A DNA stretch of 64,000 bases from Nageia nagi. Its lineage: Eukaryota > Pinophyta. Under the pieces are notes generated by a model, which made no database searches, had not been told where the DNA came from, and saw only the letters and a list, made by a program, of their open reading frames with translations. A program made the position numbers and the translations under genes. This document shows positions 12,885 through 24,334 of this stretch, one piece after another. The stretch is taken from assembly GCA_050084985.1 (NCBI GenBank), contig JBITNC010000002.1:15562001-15626000 (forward strand), written 5' to 3'. Each line of letters begins with the position of its first letter. Position 1 is the first letter of the stretch.

Positions 12885-13130
12885 GGGTAAGGGTTATATA
12901 TACTTTAATAGAATTAGTGACTCTTATTACATTATTTCTGGGATGAATTATTGTACATGCATTATTGGCCTCCTCATCTATGTAGGCTATCTCTAAGGTA
13001 GCTTTGAATTTCATTATCTTGATGCTCTTAAAACCTGACATAAGTGTGTGGATGTGTTTGCTTGGTGTTTGCATGCCACATAAGATTGTAGGAATAAGGG
13101 AATTTATGGTAATAACCTAGTACTTTGGTA
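12885..13130 (+). pseudogene. PPR terminal repeat / E-domain fragment, second copy
   Basis: In shifting plus-strand frames this reads GYIYFNRISDSYYIISGMNY, then CTCIIGLL, a degraded helix, LKPDISVWMCLLGVC and a KIVGIREFMV segment. It is the same block as 8985-9125 plus 10795-10895, joined here without the intervening 1.6 kb. It therefore preserves the ancestral arrangement. Stops and frameshifts make it non-coding. Confidence 0.75.
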
Positions 13131-13159
13131 TGAAGAGATCAAATCAAATTTTAATTCTA

Positions 13160-14720
13160 TTATGATCTCTCCTTTATCATTTTGTATATTCATTTTTTTT
13201 GGATTCATCTTATTATCTCGTGCTTATGTTTGTACATCAACCATCTGAGCCTAAATTTCATGTAGTAATTTATTTATATGTTGATTCATATTTTGCCCTA
13301 TCCATGGATAAAAAAACCAATAATTTTTTGGATGGAATCAAACCATGTTTTGTATATTTAACTACTAAAAATACCAAGAATTTTTTTGGTATAATTAATC
13401 AAAAAGCCTACAACCTTGTCAACATTCTTACAACATATCCCATTATGAAAGCTTTAGAAGAACGTATGTACATGCATCAAAGAGTAGTTGAAATTTTTTT
13501 TCATCAAATATTTGTATACCAACTTTTAATTATACTTTCTTATTTCCTTTATCATTTTATGCAATCATTTTGTTTGGAATTATTTTATTATCTTATGACA
13601 AATTCTATGTAGTAATTTCTTTATAGGTTTATGTAGATTTTGCAATGTCCATGGATAATTGATGTCATCATTTCAAGAATGTAGAATGTTATTGTGGAGA
13701 TTATTGTTGATGCAAAGTAATGAAAGATCTAAATAGTCTTGCAAAATGACTTGGTGCATGCTTTCAGGTACAAAGGAACCTATGTTTCATTTTAATTTTT
13801 CAAAAAGTGTTATTGTTAAATATTTGTACAAATAGATAATATTATTGATTGTTGGCATCATATTGTTAAGTGAATGTAATTACTTATGTATCCTAAAGAA
13901 GTATTTATAAAAGGTTTATTTTTAATACTGTAAATTCATTGTATTGAAGTATTTTGCAGGAGTCTTATACAATTTTAGAGTGAAGAACTGAATAAGGAGG
14001 TGCAAGAATCACATGAAAGGAAAAATACTTGAAGGAAATAGAAAATACTTGATGAATAATATATGTTAGAGAAGTGCTTACAAGTAATTCGATAGTTTTG
14101 TATGAAGAGAGTAGAGAAACTCTTAATTGTACTTTGCTCTTTCCTTTATCATTTTGTGCAGTCATTTTATTTGAAATTATTGTATTATCTTATGTCTATG
14201 TTAGCATTGGCTATATGGGACCAAATTTTATGTAGTAATATTTTTATAGGTTGATGCAAATTTTGCACCATCCATGGAGAACCATACCAATATTTTCTTA
14301 GGTGGAATTAGACCACGTTTGGTATATTTAACTATAAAAAATTATTATCTAGATTTGATTATTGGACTTGGTTAATGATAGAAGTGAAAGTCCTGGTCTA
14401 TAAGGCTTTCAAAAATAGATTTTGTTATATAATTCATGTAAATTTTGTTTTATTTCACGTTTTCAAAAAGTGTTATTATTAAATATTTATACAAATAGAT
14501 AATGTTATTGATTATTGATATCATATTGTCAAGTGAATGTAGTTTCATATATATATACAATATTTATGAAAAGCCTTATTTTTAATACTATAGAGTCATC
14601 GTATAGAACAATTTTTTCATGAATCTTACATAATTGTAGAGTAAAGAGTTGGAGGAGGTGCAAGAATCACATGAAAGGAGAAATACTTGAAGGAAATAGG
14701 AAACACTCAATGAACATTAT
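13160..14720. repeat. Duplicated modules (copies 2 to 4) and a 260-bp tandem pair
   Basis: Copies of the 11065-11345 module are at 13160-13440, 13540-13660 and 14135-14400. In addition 13795-14055 and 14460-14715 are direct repeats (shared words CAAAAAGTGTTATT, GTGCAAGAATCACATGAAAG, AAATACTTGAAGGAAATAG). The pairing implies at least two rounds of local duplication. No intact reading frame results. Confidence 0.85.
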
Positions 14721-14774
14721 GAAACATATTCATAGCCTTCATAATTATTATGGAGGCTTTTTATATAGATAATT

Positions 14775-15035
14775 AAAATAGTAAAGTTTTGAGATGGTTT
14801 TAAACTACCTTTAAAGGTTTTTTTGAGGTAGTTTTAAATCACTTACAAAGGTTTTTTGAGGTGGGTTTAAACCCAATCTATAATAATTTTTATTTTTTTA
14901 GTGCAATTTGGAGGTGGTTTTTGGGACCCTATATAGGCAATTTAAATCGCCATCGTAGGGAATCAACTTTTAATGATCGTCGGATAATCACCCATAAAGC
15001 ACTTTAGGGGAAGTTATAAACTACCCCTAAAGGTA
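14775..15035. repeat. Palindromic subterminal field, right (CACTA-like)
   Basis: Successive AT-centred palindromes: GATGGTTTTAAACTACC (about 14791), GAGGTAGTTTTAAATCAC (14825), GGTGGGTTTAAACCCA (14860), GGCAATTTAAATCGCC (14936) and TTAGGGG--CCCCTAA (15005-15030). The first closely matches 7116-7132 in the left field. A TAGTG followed by CAA is at 14899-14906, mirroring CAA-CACTA at 7016-7023, but palindromes continue beyond it, so the true right end is uncertain. Confidence 0.45.
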
Positions 15036-15387
15036 CTCACTAGATAACATTAGAACTCATTGTAGGATGGGGTAATACTAATGGCCAATAGGATTTATGA
15101 GCACATTAAGATGGAGTATCCTCATACCACATAATACCCAGTAGAAAAATTAGAGATGATGAATATGTTCAACCTACTCACATACCTTTAAACTTGATGT
15201 GATGATGAATTAGTTGATATTTGTATTTTTTTGTTAGTTCCTAATCCAAGGAGTTAGTTTGAATTAACATAAAGGTGTGTCCAAGCCACCCACACCTTTT
15301 TTATTATAAATGTACTTGTATTTTTTATAATATAAAGGTCTTTATATTAAAAATAAAAAATAAATCATGAAAAATTGCCCTAAAGTA

Positions 15388-15402
15388 AAGTATTAAAGAT
15401 GT
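15388..15402. repeat. SINE copy 1 target-site duplication, left
   Basis: AAGTATTAAAGATGT, matching the sequence directly after the A tail at 15634-15648 with a single difference. Confidence 0.85.
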
Positions 15403-15633
15403 GCCCACTATTCTTGATCTATTGGTAGAGATGTCTAATTTAGGTATAGAGTCCTAGGTTCATGTTTCAAGGGCTCATGGAATCAAGAGTATATTGCACT
15501 CTCATACATATAAATAGTTAAATTGATGCATTGGAGGTTATAATGGAAGTGAGAGGCGTGATTTGAACCCATGGAGAGGCATCTAAAAATGTAAAAAATT
15601 GACTGATTCCCTTAGTATAATTAAAAAAAAAAA
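15403..15633 (+). mobile_element. tRNA-type SINE, copy 1
   Basis: About 230 bp ending in a 13-base A tract. A box-A-like CTATTGGTAGAGATG lies near 15419 and a box-B-like AGGTTCATGTTTCAA near 15458. The 3' half (GGTTATAATGGAA ... TGATTTGAACCCATG ... TTGACTGATTCCCTTAGTATAA) is shared with copy 2. It is flanked by a direct repeat of about 15 bp (15388-15402 and 15634-15648) with one mismatch. That is a hallmark of LINE-assisted retroposition, the expected mechanism for SINEs. Confidence 0.88.
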
Positions 15634-16407
15634 AAGTATTAAAGAGGTTAAGGAAGTATATATAAACTAGAAAGAACCTTTAAAATAGCAAGTAAAAGCA
15701 TTTCTTTGCTTACCATCATCATCATTGGATGCATTAACTTTCTTTTTTGCCTTTTTTTAAATATTTTGCCTCAATACATTCATATTTGCCACAAAATGAT
15801 AAGTAATTTAAGAGTCTTTCTTAAAACATTACCATGTTCACATTAGCTTTAATGTCATGCTATAAGTTTAAGGTATAAAATAAAAAATAAACCTAAAATC
15901 ATACTAATCAAGGAGCTTGTTAGAAGATATAAAATATTACTATTAACCAAGATGAACAACACAATGGAAGAGAGAGGAAAAAAACCATCAAGAGAGGAGA
16001 TACCAAAATTTTGAAAGGGAAAAAAAAATTGTATTATAAAAATAGATAATGCCTAAAGAATTTTAAAGAGAAAGTCTATCATAATAACATTAATACAAAT
16101 ATTACACTTTCACTCTACTCCAGGTCATTCCTTGGATGATGAAATGAGAGGAGAGACACTTCTTAAATAGAAATAAAAGAGGAAAATTAATTAATAACTC
16201 TTATGTTTTAGGGCTACCAACTTTCACCTTATGTGCGCATAGGTGTCAACACACTCTTAAGGAGGATGTGTGTGTGTACATAAATGTACCATATTATCTA
16301 AATCTAATATTCCTCATGGAGGAGTTATGAACTACTTATAAAAACTAAATTAGGTGGTAGAGATTCCTTTAGAATATCTCCACAAATTATAAATAAATAT
16401 GAATGAG

Positions 16408-16659
16408 AGGCCCAAGGGTTTGGTATAATAATCAAGTCATGCCCATAATTAGGAAATGCCATAGGTTCAAATTCCTCAAGTGTTGTAGTATCAAAGGGTG
16501 TGTTATGACACAACCACCAATTATGTTAAAAATTTTACTTAGCACAACTGGTGGTTATAATGGAAATATAAGTAGGATTTGAATCCATGATGAAGTGGAG
16601 AATATTGTAACTAGCTATTGATTCCCCTAGTATAAAAATAAAAATAAAAATAAAAATAA
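16408..16659 (+). mobile_element. tRNA-type SINE, copy 2
   Basis: About 250 bp. Box A candidate TTTGGTATAATAATCAAG (about 16419) and a good box B, AGGTTCAAATTCCTC (about 16472), sit in the first 80 bases, as expected for an internal Pol III promoter. The 3' half matches copy 1, and the tail is (AAAAT)n. The flanks 16389-16407 and 16660-16678 are an imperfect direct repeat of 19 bases with two mismatches. It lies 0.8 kb from copy 1 in the same orientation. Confidence 0.88.
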
Positions 16660-16679
16660 ATCAATAAATATTAATGAGG

Positions 16680-19600
16680 AATTATCCTCACCTACCCTAA
16701 CCCACCACAAATTTACATATTCCAACACAAAGATATTATATTATATGGTACCATGTGCACTTTCATTATTTTTAATCTTCTAGCATGATAATATTGGGAA
16801 GGTTATCCATTAGTAATACATTTGTGGATGGCTCCAAAGTGTTCAAACTTTATACACCTATGCAATATCCAAGGTGTACTTTCCATGGATTGTATCCATG
16901 GACATCCAAATTGTAGATTATAGGGAAGAAAATTCTTTCATTATATAATATGAAGTATTGAGTATTTTTTTTATCCTACTTGTATAAGAAGGTATATCAC
17001 TTTAATAGTTATTTTTCCTTACTATTGAATCCTCTTTTTTTCATATTCAATGGCTTAATTGGGTGCAAGTTACCTTCCTTATAATGATGTAATAAAGTTG
17101 TACAACATATGTTCAATCCAAGTATTATATCCATAAAGACTCTTTTCATTTTGTTATTAAGCATATTCACTTCAATGTAAAGATGTAGACTTTGGTCAAT
17201 GATATCATTGCTAAATATCTCATTTGGAATTGCAAACATCCATTTAGAGTCACCCTTAATGTGTTGAAAACCTAGGTTATCAATACTTTCTCAAGATTAA
17301 ATTTTTTTATATGGATTTTTCAATATGAGTTGTATATCATTTTAATCTATTGAGTTTTTTACATTAAAGCACAATTCAAACCTTACAAACATTAAAAGGT
17401 TAGTAAGAAGAATAGTTAAAATGGTATAAATATAAAAAATATCACATGATCAAGATTATAAACTTTGACATGTAAGAATAAACATAGATGAAGATATTTT
17501 CAATATGCATGATTTTGATTATTTATATTATAGGGGTACAAGAGATGATGTACATTATAATGGTGAGCAACCTAATATTGATAAGCAACATCATAATGAA
17601 ATACAAATGCAGATAGAAAATATGCAATTAAAAAATCAAATTTAATAAGATAATAAAAGGTGGATTTCATAAAATGAGGTACCACATAGATTACCCTTAC
17701 GTGCATTGCTTATGGAAGAAATGAGGGATAAATTTATGCATTATATCTTAGATAATAAGGATTTATTATACCATTTTATCATGTAGCTTTGAGTACAATA
17801 GATCATCCTTAAAATTTAAGGAGAATTTGGTGTAATAGATCCAACTCCATTTTTATGATGTCAATATGATTCATACAATGATTCTAAAAATACATAATTT
17901 CAAGATGGCATAACCTTGACACTAAAAAAAAATTTCATAGGTTATTATTTAACTTATAAAATTTTTAAATGGCCATTATAACAATCCTAAAGTACCTTAT
18001 AAGTAGTCTAAACCCTCAAACTCATAATGTGAGTGATATTGAATAAGATTTCCAAATTGTAAGTAGTCTATAACTAGTCTCACATACCACAAGCAATTTG
18101 GTTTCTATGATAAAATATAGTCATACTTCAGTTATTTCAATTTATAATCATTAGGATAAATTTTCAAACCTTGAAAATTACTATGCACTAACCGAGATAT
18201 CTATTTGATTTCTCCACCAACCACATCTTGGCTATTTCTTTAATCTCCTTAACACTTATGATTCCTCCTCAGCAAACCTCATATCATGCATAAGGTTAGA
18301 TTCCATAGATGAAAATAAACCAAGGATAATAGTACAACCATTAAATCTAATACAAAAAGAAACTCATGATAATCAATTAAGCTAAGATTATAAAAATGAA
18401 AATTAAGAAGAAGAACCAATATTTGAAGAAGTTTTGGGACGATGCCTATGGGTTTGATCTCTCAATCAGTATTGATATATCTCCTTAGTGTAGCAGACTT
18501 GCATCCTTATGTAGGGTAAAATGATTTTAGAGAAGTTAATGAATTTGTTAAAAAGATAACAAATTGAGTAATTCAGATACTAAAGAAAAATTACCAAAAG
18601 TTTGATCAAGTATTATAAGAGAGACTAGTGATGAAAATTAAAAACTTGAAGCATACAGAGTATTTGGCATGTTCAAAAGATAAAGGCCTAGAGAAGGATC
18701 AATGGATAACTAAAGAAGGGTTTGCTCACTTAAGTGAGGTGTGAAAGCACCCACATGGAAGGTCCCAAGTTCCACTCCCACCCTCCATGTTGGTGATATT
18801 TAAAAACTCTTGATAGGTCCTATAAACCAATAGGTTTAAAAGATGTTAAATGTTGACTTTACCTTTTCAAATAACCATACCTAACTTGAGTATGTCATAA
18901 GCAAAAGATCATATTTTCCTATACCTTAGGCAATTGTTGCAGGAGAATCCTAGAAAATCCAAAAGAAAACTCAAGCTTATAAATGTTTGACACCCAAAAT
19001 CTCACGTTGATTTAGCTTTCTAAGTTCTAAGATTTAAATTTCATTTAAATCATATTATCGAGCATGTATTAATACTTTTTTAAAATTTTCTTAGATGTTT
19101 AGGAAGGTAGGAAGGAACTATAAAGGAAATCTCAAAAGAAAAGAAAAGATACAAGGGTTTGGTAAATAAAGAACTTTGGAAAAGCTTAAATTCGAAAAAG
19201 AAAAAGGATCTAAAGCCCATAAAAGTACAAATACTAGAACCAAGAAAGAGATCTAAAAAAAATAGAAGAAAATAATCATATTGAAAAGAGCTAGAACAGT
19301 GGAAGATCAAAGATAGAAAAAGCTTGAGAATAACAAAAAATTTAGAGACTTAAATAAGATATGTGTCATTCATTTCAAATACTATCAAAAGAATTATTGA
19401 CAAGTGTATACCATGAAGCCATTATTAATCAATGTGGACATATAATGGAGAATTTGCAGAACCTAAATAAAGTATGAGCATCTAGTTAGCAAAAAGGCAA
19501 TAAAGGTGACACTAAGATAACATGTTAAATTAGTAGAGACGAGAAAAGACAAACATTTTAATTTATAAAAAGTATACAAAAGGCATCATAACAAAGATCC

Positions 19601-20280
19601 AAATTGAATATGAGATTTTGAAAACTCTTGAGAGATTATAATAAAAGAAGTTTGATAAACACAATAGAGGAGGTAGCGATAGAGAATTAAACAAAAAAAT
19701 AAAGATGACAAAGGATGAGTTTGAGGTCCGATTGAAATATATTGCACACAAAAGTTGTACAAGAATCTCTAAAATCTTAAGAGTTGATAAAAGCTATACA
19801 AAGATAACTAGATGGTGCATTAGAAATCGACTTCCATTTGAAGAAGCCTTATCTAAGGTTGTTTGTAATTATTTCCTTCATTAATAGAAGATATTTTTTT
19901 AAATTTCAAAGTTAGTGTGTGATTCATGATCATAAGTTTTTTTTCATCGTTAATTGTAATTTTTAGAAGATTATTAAATATTTTATCTCATTTATATTAC
20001 TCTCATTGTATCAATACCTTAAAAAGAAGACATGTATTCTTTAAATTATATTTTTTTCAAAAAATTAAAGACCTTACATTAAAAAACAAATGATAGATCA
20101 ACTATGTAAAAAGAGTTGAAGAGACAAATGATTCAAATCTAATTCCAAAATTTCAATCTTTTGATTTAAAAAAAAAGGCAAATGATAACTAAAATATCAA
20201 ATTATATAAAAAATTCAAAACCAAACAATCAATAATGAAATGTTAATTTTTTAAAATTATTTAAAAATGAAACTTATCTA
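16680..20280. other. No recognisable gene
   Basis: AT-rich DNA. Short frames at 17009-17239 and 19080-19310 (both minus) show no family I know. 19050-19780 is strongly purine-rich on the plus strand. A possible third, different SINE head lies at 18690-18790 (listed separately). Confidence 0.5.
18690..18800 (+). mobile_element. Possible SINE head of a second family
   Basis: GGATCAATGGATAACTAAAG is followed by GCTCACTTAAGTGAGGTG and then GGTCCCAAGTTCCACTCCC. The last resembles a Pol III box B (GTTCRANTCC) and the first a degenerate box A. No A-tail or target duplication was found, so this is tentative. Confidence 0.35.
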
Positions 20281-20281
20281 T

Positions 20282-20289
20282 TATAAAAT
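20282..20289 (+). promoter_or_regulatory. Candidate TATA box of the intact mTERF gene
   Basis: TATAAAAT about 170 bases upstream of the mTERF start codon, in a strongly AT-rich upstream region. Distance and sequence fit a plant core promoter, but AT-rich DNA makes such words common. Confidence 0.35.
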
Positions 20290-20457
20290 TTGCATCAAAG
20301 AACCTTCAATCAATAAACTTTGTGTAAGATTTAGTGAAACATTAAGACCCTAGCCAGATGGTGCTGCTTCGCTTTTCAACGAAATCCTCCTGAAGAGCTC
20401 GAAGGCTCAGCAGGCAGAAACATCGAACTCCAACACTGTATCGCCATAGCAGATGCC

Positions 20458-21717
20458 ATGGCCATCGGTCGGCATAAGCTATTCCTCCACTTTTTGGTTG
20501 CGCACAGTTGCAGTTTGAGCTTCTTACGATCTTCGCCATGGATTTCACAGTCCAATTTTCATGAAAGTCTCTCTATCCTCGCAGAAGCCCCGGAAACTCA
20601 TGCCATTCACTCTTCGAATGCTCATTCTCAGTACTCAAATGCTTTTGCGGAGTTCGCCGCCACGAAATTTGACCTTCCGTCTCAGGAAATCGCATGTATA
20701 TTGAAAAACAACCCGTCATTGGAGAGGCTCAAAACCCTAGATCGAGTGGAGCGATTTGTTGACATGCTGAAGAGGCACGGCTGCACTCAACAGCAGATTT
20801 CATCCATGATGAAAAGGTTGCCCAAACTTCTGAATGTTAATCCGGATAAGGTGATCGAGCCCAAGATTCAGGTATTGAGAGATTTGGGCATTGAGGGTGA
20901 GGATCTAGCAAAAATTATGACCCGCTGTCCAAGAATCTTGAGCAGCAGCCTCCAGCATTCTCTTATTCCGGCTCTCACCTTCTTGAAAAATATATATAAG
21001 ACTCCTGATTTGCTTATCAGAGCCATTTCGAAGAGCCCATCAATTTTGACATATGATTTGGATAAATACCTGAAACCCTCCGTTGCTTTTTGGGAGGGTT
21101 GTGGTTTGACTGGAGAGCAGCTCGCAAAATCCTTATCGACAAGGCCGGGACTTCTACTCTGTACTAGTTTAACGTCTGCTAAAGCCGATCTCCTCCGGAA
21201 GATCGGCACTGACAATGGAAGCAGAACGTACAAACATGTTTTGATCATGGTGGTGTGTTCCCGCACGGAAACCTTGGAGGCCAAGGTGAACAACTTTCAA
21301 CGGTTGGGACTCACAACGGAAGAAACCATGGAATTGTTTAGGGCTTTTCCGTATGTCTTCTGTTTATCTCAGGAAACGATCAGGCAGAAATTTGAATTCA
21401 TAGTAAGCAAGATGGGACTTCCGGCACATTCAGTGGTCAAGGTGCCGCAGTTGCTTCCATCGAGTCTGGAAAAGGTCGTGAAGCCCAGATTACTAGTTCT
21501 GCAAAAGATGAAATCTTTGAATGGGGATGAGGATGTTCTGAGGGGGATTTCTTCAATATTGAGGATGTCAGCAGCGATGTTTGAGAACAAGGTCATAAAG
21601 GAACACGACGAGTCAACACTTCTGAATCAGATTTATCAGGAGGCTCTCACCAATGCCTCAACAAAGTCTAAAATGAAACCAAGCATACAAATCTTAAAGA
21701 AATGTTGGTATTTTTAA
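20458..21717 (+). CDS. mTERF family protein, intact, intronless
   Basis: A 419-residue reading frame with clearly higher GC than its flanks. Residues 1-65 look like an organelle-targeting presequence (basic, Ser-rich, few acidic residues). From about residue 62 to 355 there are successive ~31-35-residue mTERF helical repeats. They are recognised by LP-(L)(L)---P, VIEPK---LRDLGI (132-145), CPRIL, SPSILTYDL (193-201), LKPSVAFWE (205-213), RPGLLLC, LGLTTEET (283-290), FPYVF and KVVKPRL (339-345). Family members bind organellar nucleic acid and affect transcription, splicing or translation. The specific target cannot be told from sequence. The length is usual for the family. The ATG chosen is the first in frame; an upstream antisense frame is a shadow. 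A diverged, frameshifted paralogue lies at 55853-57181. Confidence 0.93.
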   Translation: MAIGRHKLFLHFLVAHSCSLSFLRSSPWISQSNFHESLSILAEAPETHAIHSSNAHSQYSNAFAEFAATKFDLPSQEIACILKNNPSLERLKTLDRVERFVDMLKRHGCTQQQISSMMKRLPKLLNVNPDKVIEPKIQVLRDLGIEGEDLAKIMTRCPRILSSSLQHSLIPALTFLKNIYKTPDLLIRAISKSPSILTYDLDKYLKPSVAFWEGCGLTGEQLAKSLSTRPGLLLCTSLTSAKADLLRKIGTDNGSRTYKHVLIMVVCSRTETLEAKVNNFQRLGLTTEETMELFRAFPYVFCLSQETIRQKFEFIVSKMGLPAHSVVKVPQLLPSSLEKVVKPRLLVLQKMKSLNGDEDVLRGISSILRMSAAMFENKVIKEHDESTLLNQIYQEALTNASTKSKMKPSIQILKKCWYF

Positions 21718-24240
21718 AATTTACATCTCTGACAAAATGGCATGACCTTCTTCAGGAATGGTGAAGTACAGATAGAATCATCTCTGTGAACCATGGGAGT
21801 AGACAAACTCTGCTCATACAGTTATCCATTTAGCTGGACGTCTTTCAATCTGGGGCAACATTCCCAAACTATAGGAGGACAGATTAATGTGGTGTCTTGA
21901 TACAAAGATGACTGCTTTGTTTCTCATATATTTGGTTTTCAAAGGAGGTATGCACTTCAACATTTGAATATTTATGTTAATTTTTCAATCACTTTTGCGG
22001 CAACCATTCAATCTGGATTTAATACATGTGGTTTCAACGACTCAAAAGTCTATTAGATTTGTGTTTCTTTTAGGAAAACACTAAGTATTATGTATATTAT
22101 ATTTGAATGCTGTTTCAGAAGGAATAAATAAAATCGTGGAGGGCTACTATCCGAAAAGCCTCTATCTACAGGGAAGCCCTATTGCTCCTAGGTTGACCTC
22201 TAGTCTTATCCCCAGGGCTGTTACTGTTTTGAGATTTCGCCATCAGCTTAAGCTGTCCACAACAATTTATTTATCTTTCACACATACTACCATCTATTCT
22301 AAAGCTTTTGAGTTTAGAAGCCTTACAAACTTTTCTTGAAAGTGCTGTTCAAATCTTTTAGTTTCTTGGGGAACATTAACTGGTATCAATTCCATTTTTC
22401 TCCCAAATCTTGCTATAAGGTGGATGGTTATAATCTTATATACGTACATACCTCTTATTAATTAGACTTGAAAGAATGGTAGGTCAGTTATCATGGTGAA
22501 GAGTGCAAACTTTTAAGGCAAAATGATCAATTGACAATTTTTAAGTGTAGGTTCAGCATGTCTCAAGCAGGGGTAATGGATGATCCACAGGTTCAGGAAA
22601 ATGGATGCAATTGGAGGACGGATGTCATTCACTTTGGAATCCTTGGTTTAATAACCCGTACCATTATAGTGCTGTGATGCCATTGAAATTTCAGAAAAGT
22701 TAACAATGCACTGAAATCGGATATGTATTCTAGCCAACCAGTCCATGTAACACGCTTATTTGAGACAAATATTATATCAGGCTCTATCCTTTTTCTATTA
22801 CCCTCATCTCATCTGTATATAAGAATTGTTGTTATCATAAGTTCTAACCAATATTTCTAGCTGCATAAATTTCTTATTGTGTGAATGCCTTTCTCCATTG
22901 TAGTACTAGGTCTTGTTTTCTTCTTGTTTCAATTTTTGTAATTACATACATGAAATGACTAATATCTTATTAACTATATACATGAAATGATGCAGTATTC
23001 TAATAATTGTAATATCCCTCTTTGCATCATTTGATGATAAAATAACCTTGCTTTGTTGGACACAAACAAAAACATCAAACCAACAGACTGGCTTACATTC
23101 TTTTAAATTGCTGTAACTCTTTTTTGATGGAGTTGGACATACAGTTCAAATGTCATTGGTAAAATGGAATATGCACTTATAGTATACTCAAGAACACATC
23201 ATTATCAATTGTAATTCTTTTTTCTATAGAGTGGGGCATACAGTTCAAACGCTATTGGTAAACTGGAATATACTCGAGGAATGTATTGTTACCAATCTTA
23301 GAGATATACCTATTAGTTCATTGTAAAACATCAGATATTGGTTGGGAAACTCTATTGTTTGAATTAGTAATTACATTCTCAATCGCTTACTAGAAATAAG
23401 AAAATCGTGAGTGAAATGGAATAGTGCAATCCTCTCAAAGCATCATTAGTGAAGATACATTGGTTCATTACAAGTGGAAACTAGAAACATGATTTTCTTT
23501 TTATTTTTTTTAATACATATTGAAGACACATTAGACAACGAACATAACATTTTCTGAAGGATTTCAAATTGTCATTCATTCTGTTTTAATTCTTACATAA
23601 AAAGTTTTGATCAATTTTATTCACTGAACTGAAAATTTTGGAGGGTTTGAAAAATAAAAAAGTGAACTAGAATTAAAGAATTAATCTCCTAAAACATGAT
23701 TTTTTTGGAGTGTCAAGAATTCCCAATAGATTTGCATGATGTGTCAAATATCAATCCTTGTCTTCAACTTGTCAAATTTGTCTGATACCTTTAAGCTCCA
23801 TCGAAAATAAATCTCTTTTTCAAACTATTCATGTAACCTGGTTACACAAAAATCCACTAGCAGAGATCCATTTGTAGAAAGTTATTTGCAATGTCAATAG
23901 GTTTCTTTTGCAAAATATGTGTGCAATTTGGTACATTGAAATTCTTTTATTTTTGACAATTTCAATATGATAAATGGTCGCATATGAACACTACAAACTA
24001 GTACAATCCAAAGAATATCGGGTTAAAAATAAATCATTGTTAGAAATCATATGATGTGCGGCATGTGCCATAAAAGCTAAGGCTCTGTTTTTATTTTATT
24101 GCAGGATAACTTCCAACCTTTTTTCATCTTTTAATACATATTGTGTAGTTCAATATCATCAAAATGCAGAATTTTGGAAATACCTTTAAATTGTAAACAC
24201 TCCTATGTATATCTTTACCACATAACTAGCTTTAGGCTTC
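21718..24240 (+). repeat. mTERF 3' tail, copy 1
   Basis: Non-coding sequence downstream of the intact mTERF gene, homologous to the DNA downstream of the frameshifted copy (57480-58330 for the proximal part). The part 22285-22955 matches 29516-30182, and 22965-24230 matches 32040-33265, so this copy lacks the ~1.85 kb at 30185-32040. An AATAAA poly(A)-type signal is at 22123-22128. It may contain the mTERF 3' UTR, but no further coding exon is visible. Confidence 0.8.
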
Positions 24241-24334
24241 CAACAATCATCAATGATGTAAATTAATAAATTTAGAAAATCGTAAAAAATATATTAACCA
24301 CATATTATAATGAAAGAAAGAAACAAAGAAAATA

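Noticed and set aside
14899-14906. TAGTG-CAA as the definite right end of a CACTA element
   Set aside because: Palindromic subterminal-type motifs continue to about 15030, beyond this point, so the boundary is not secure.
16408-16500. Possible tRNA gene from good box A/B spacing
   Set aside because: No cloverleaf can be closed, and the sequence continues into a SINE body with tail and target duplications.
20868-21293. 141-codon antisense frame across the mTERF gene
   Set aside because: It is the complement of a well-supported mTERF coding region and shows no family resemblance.
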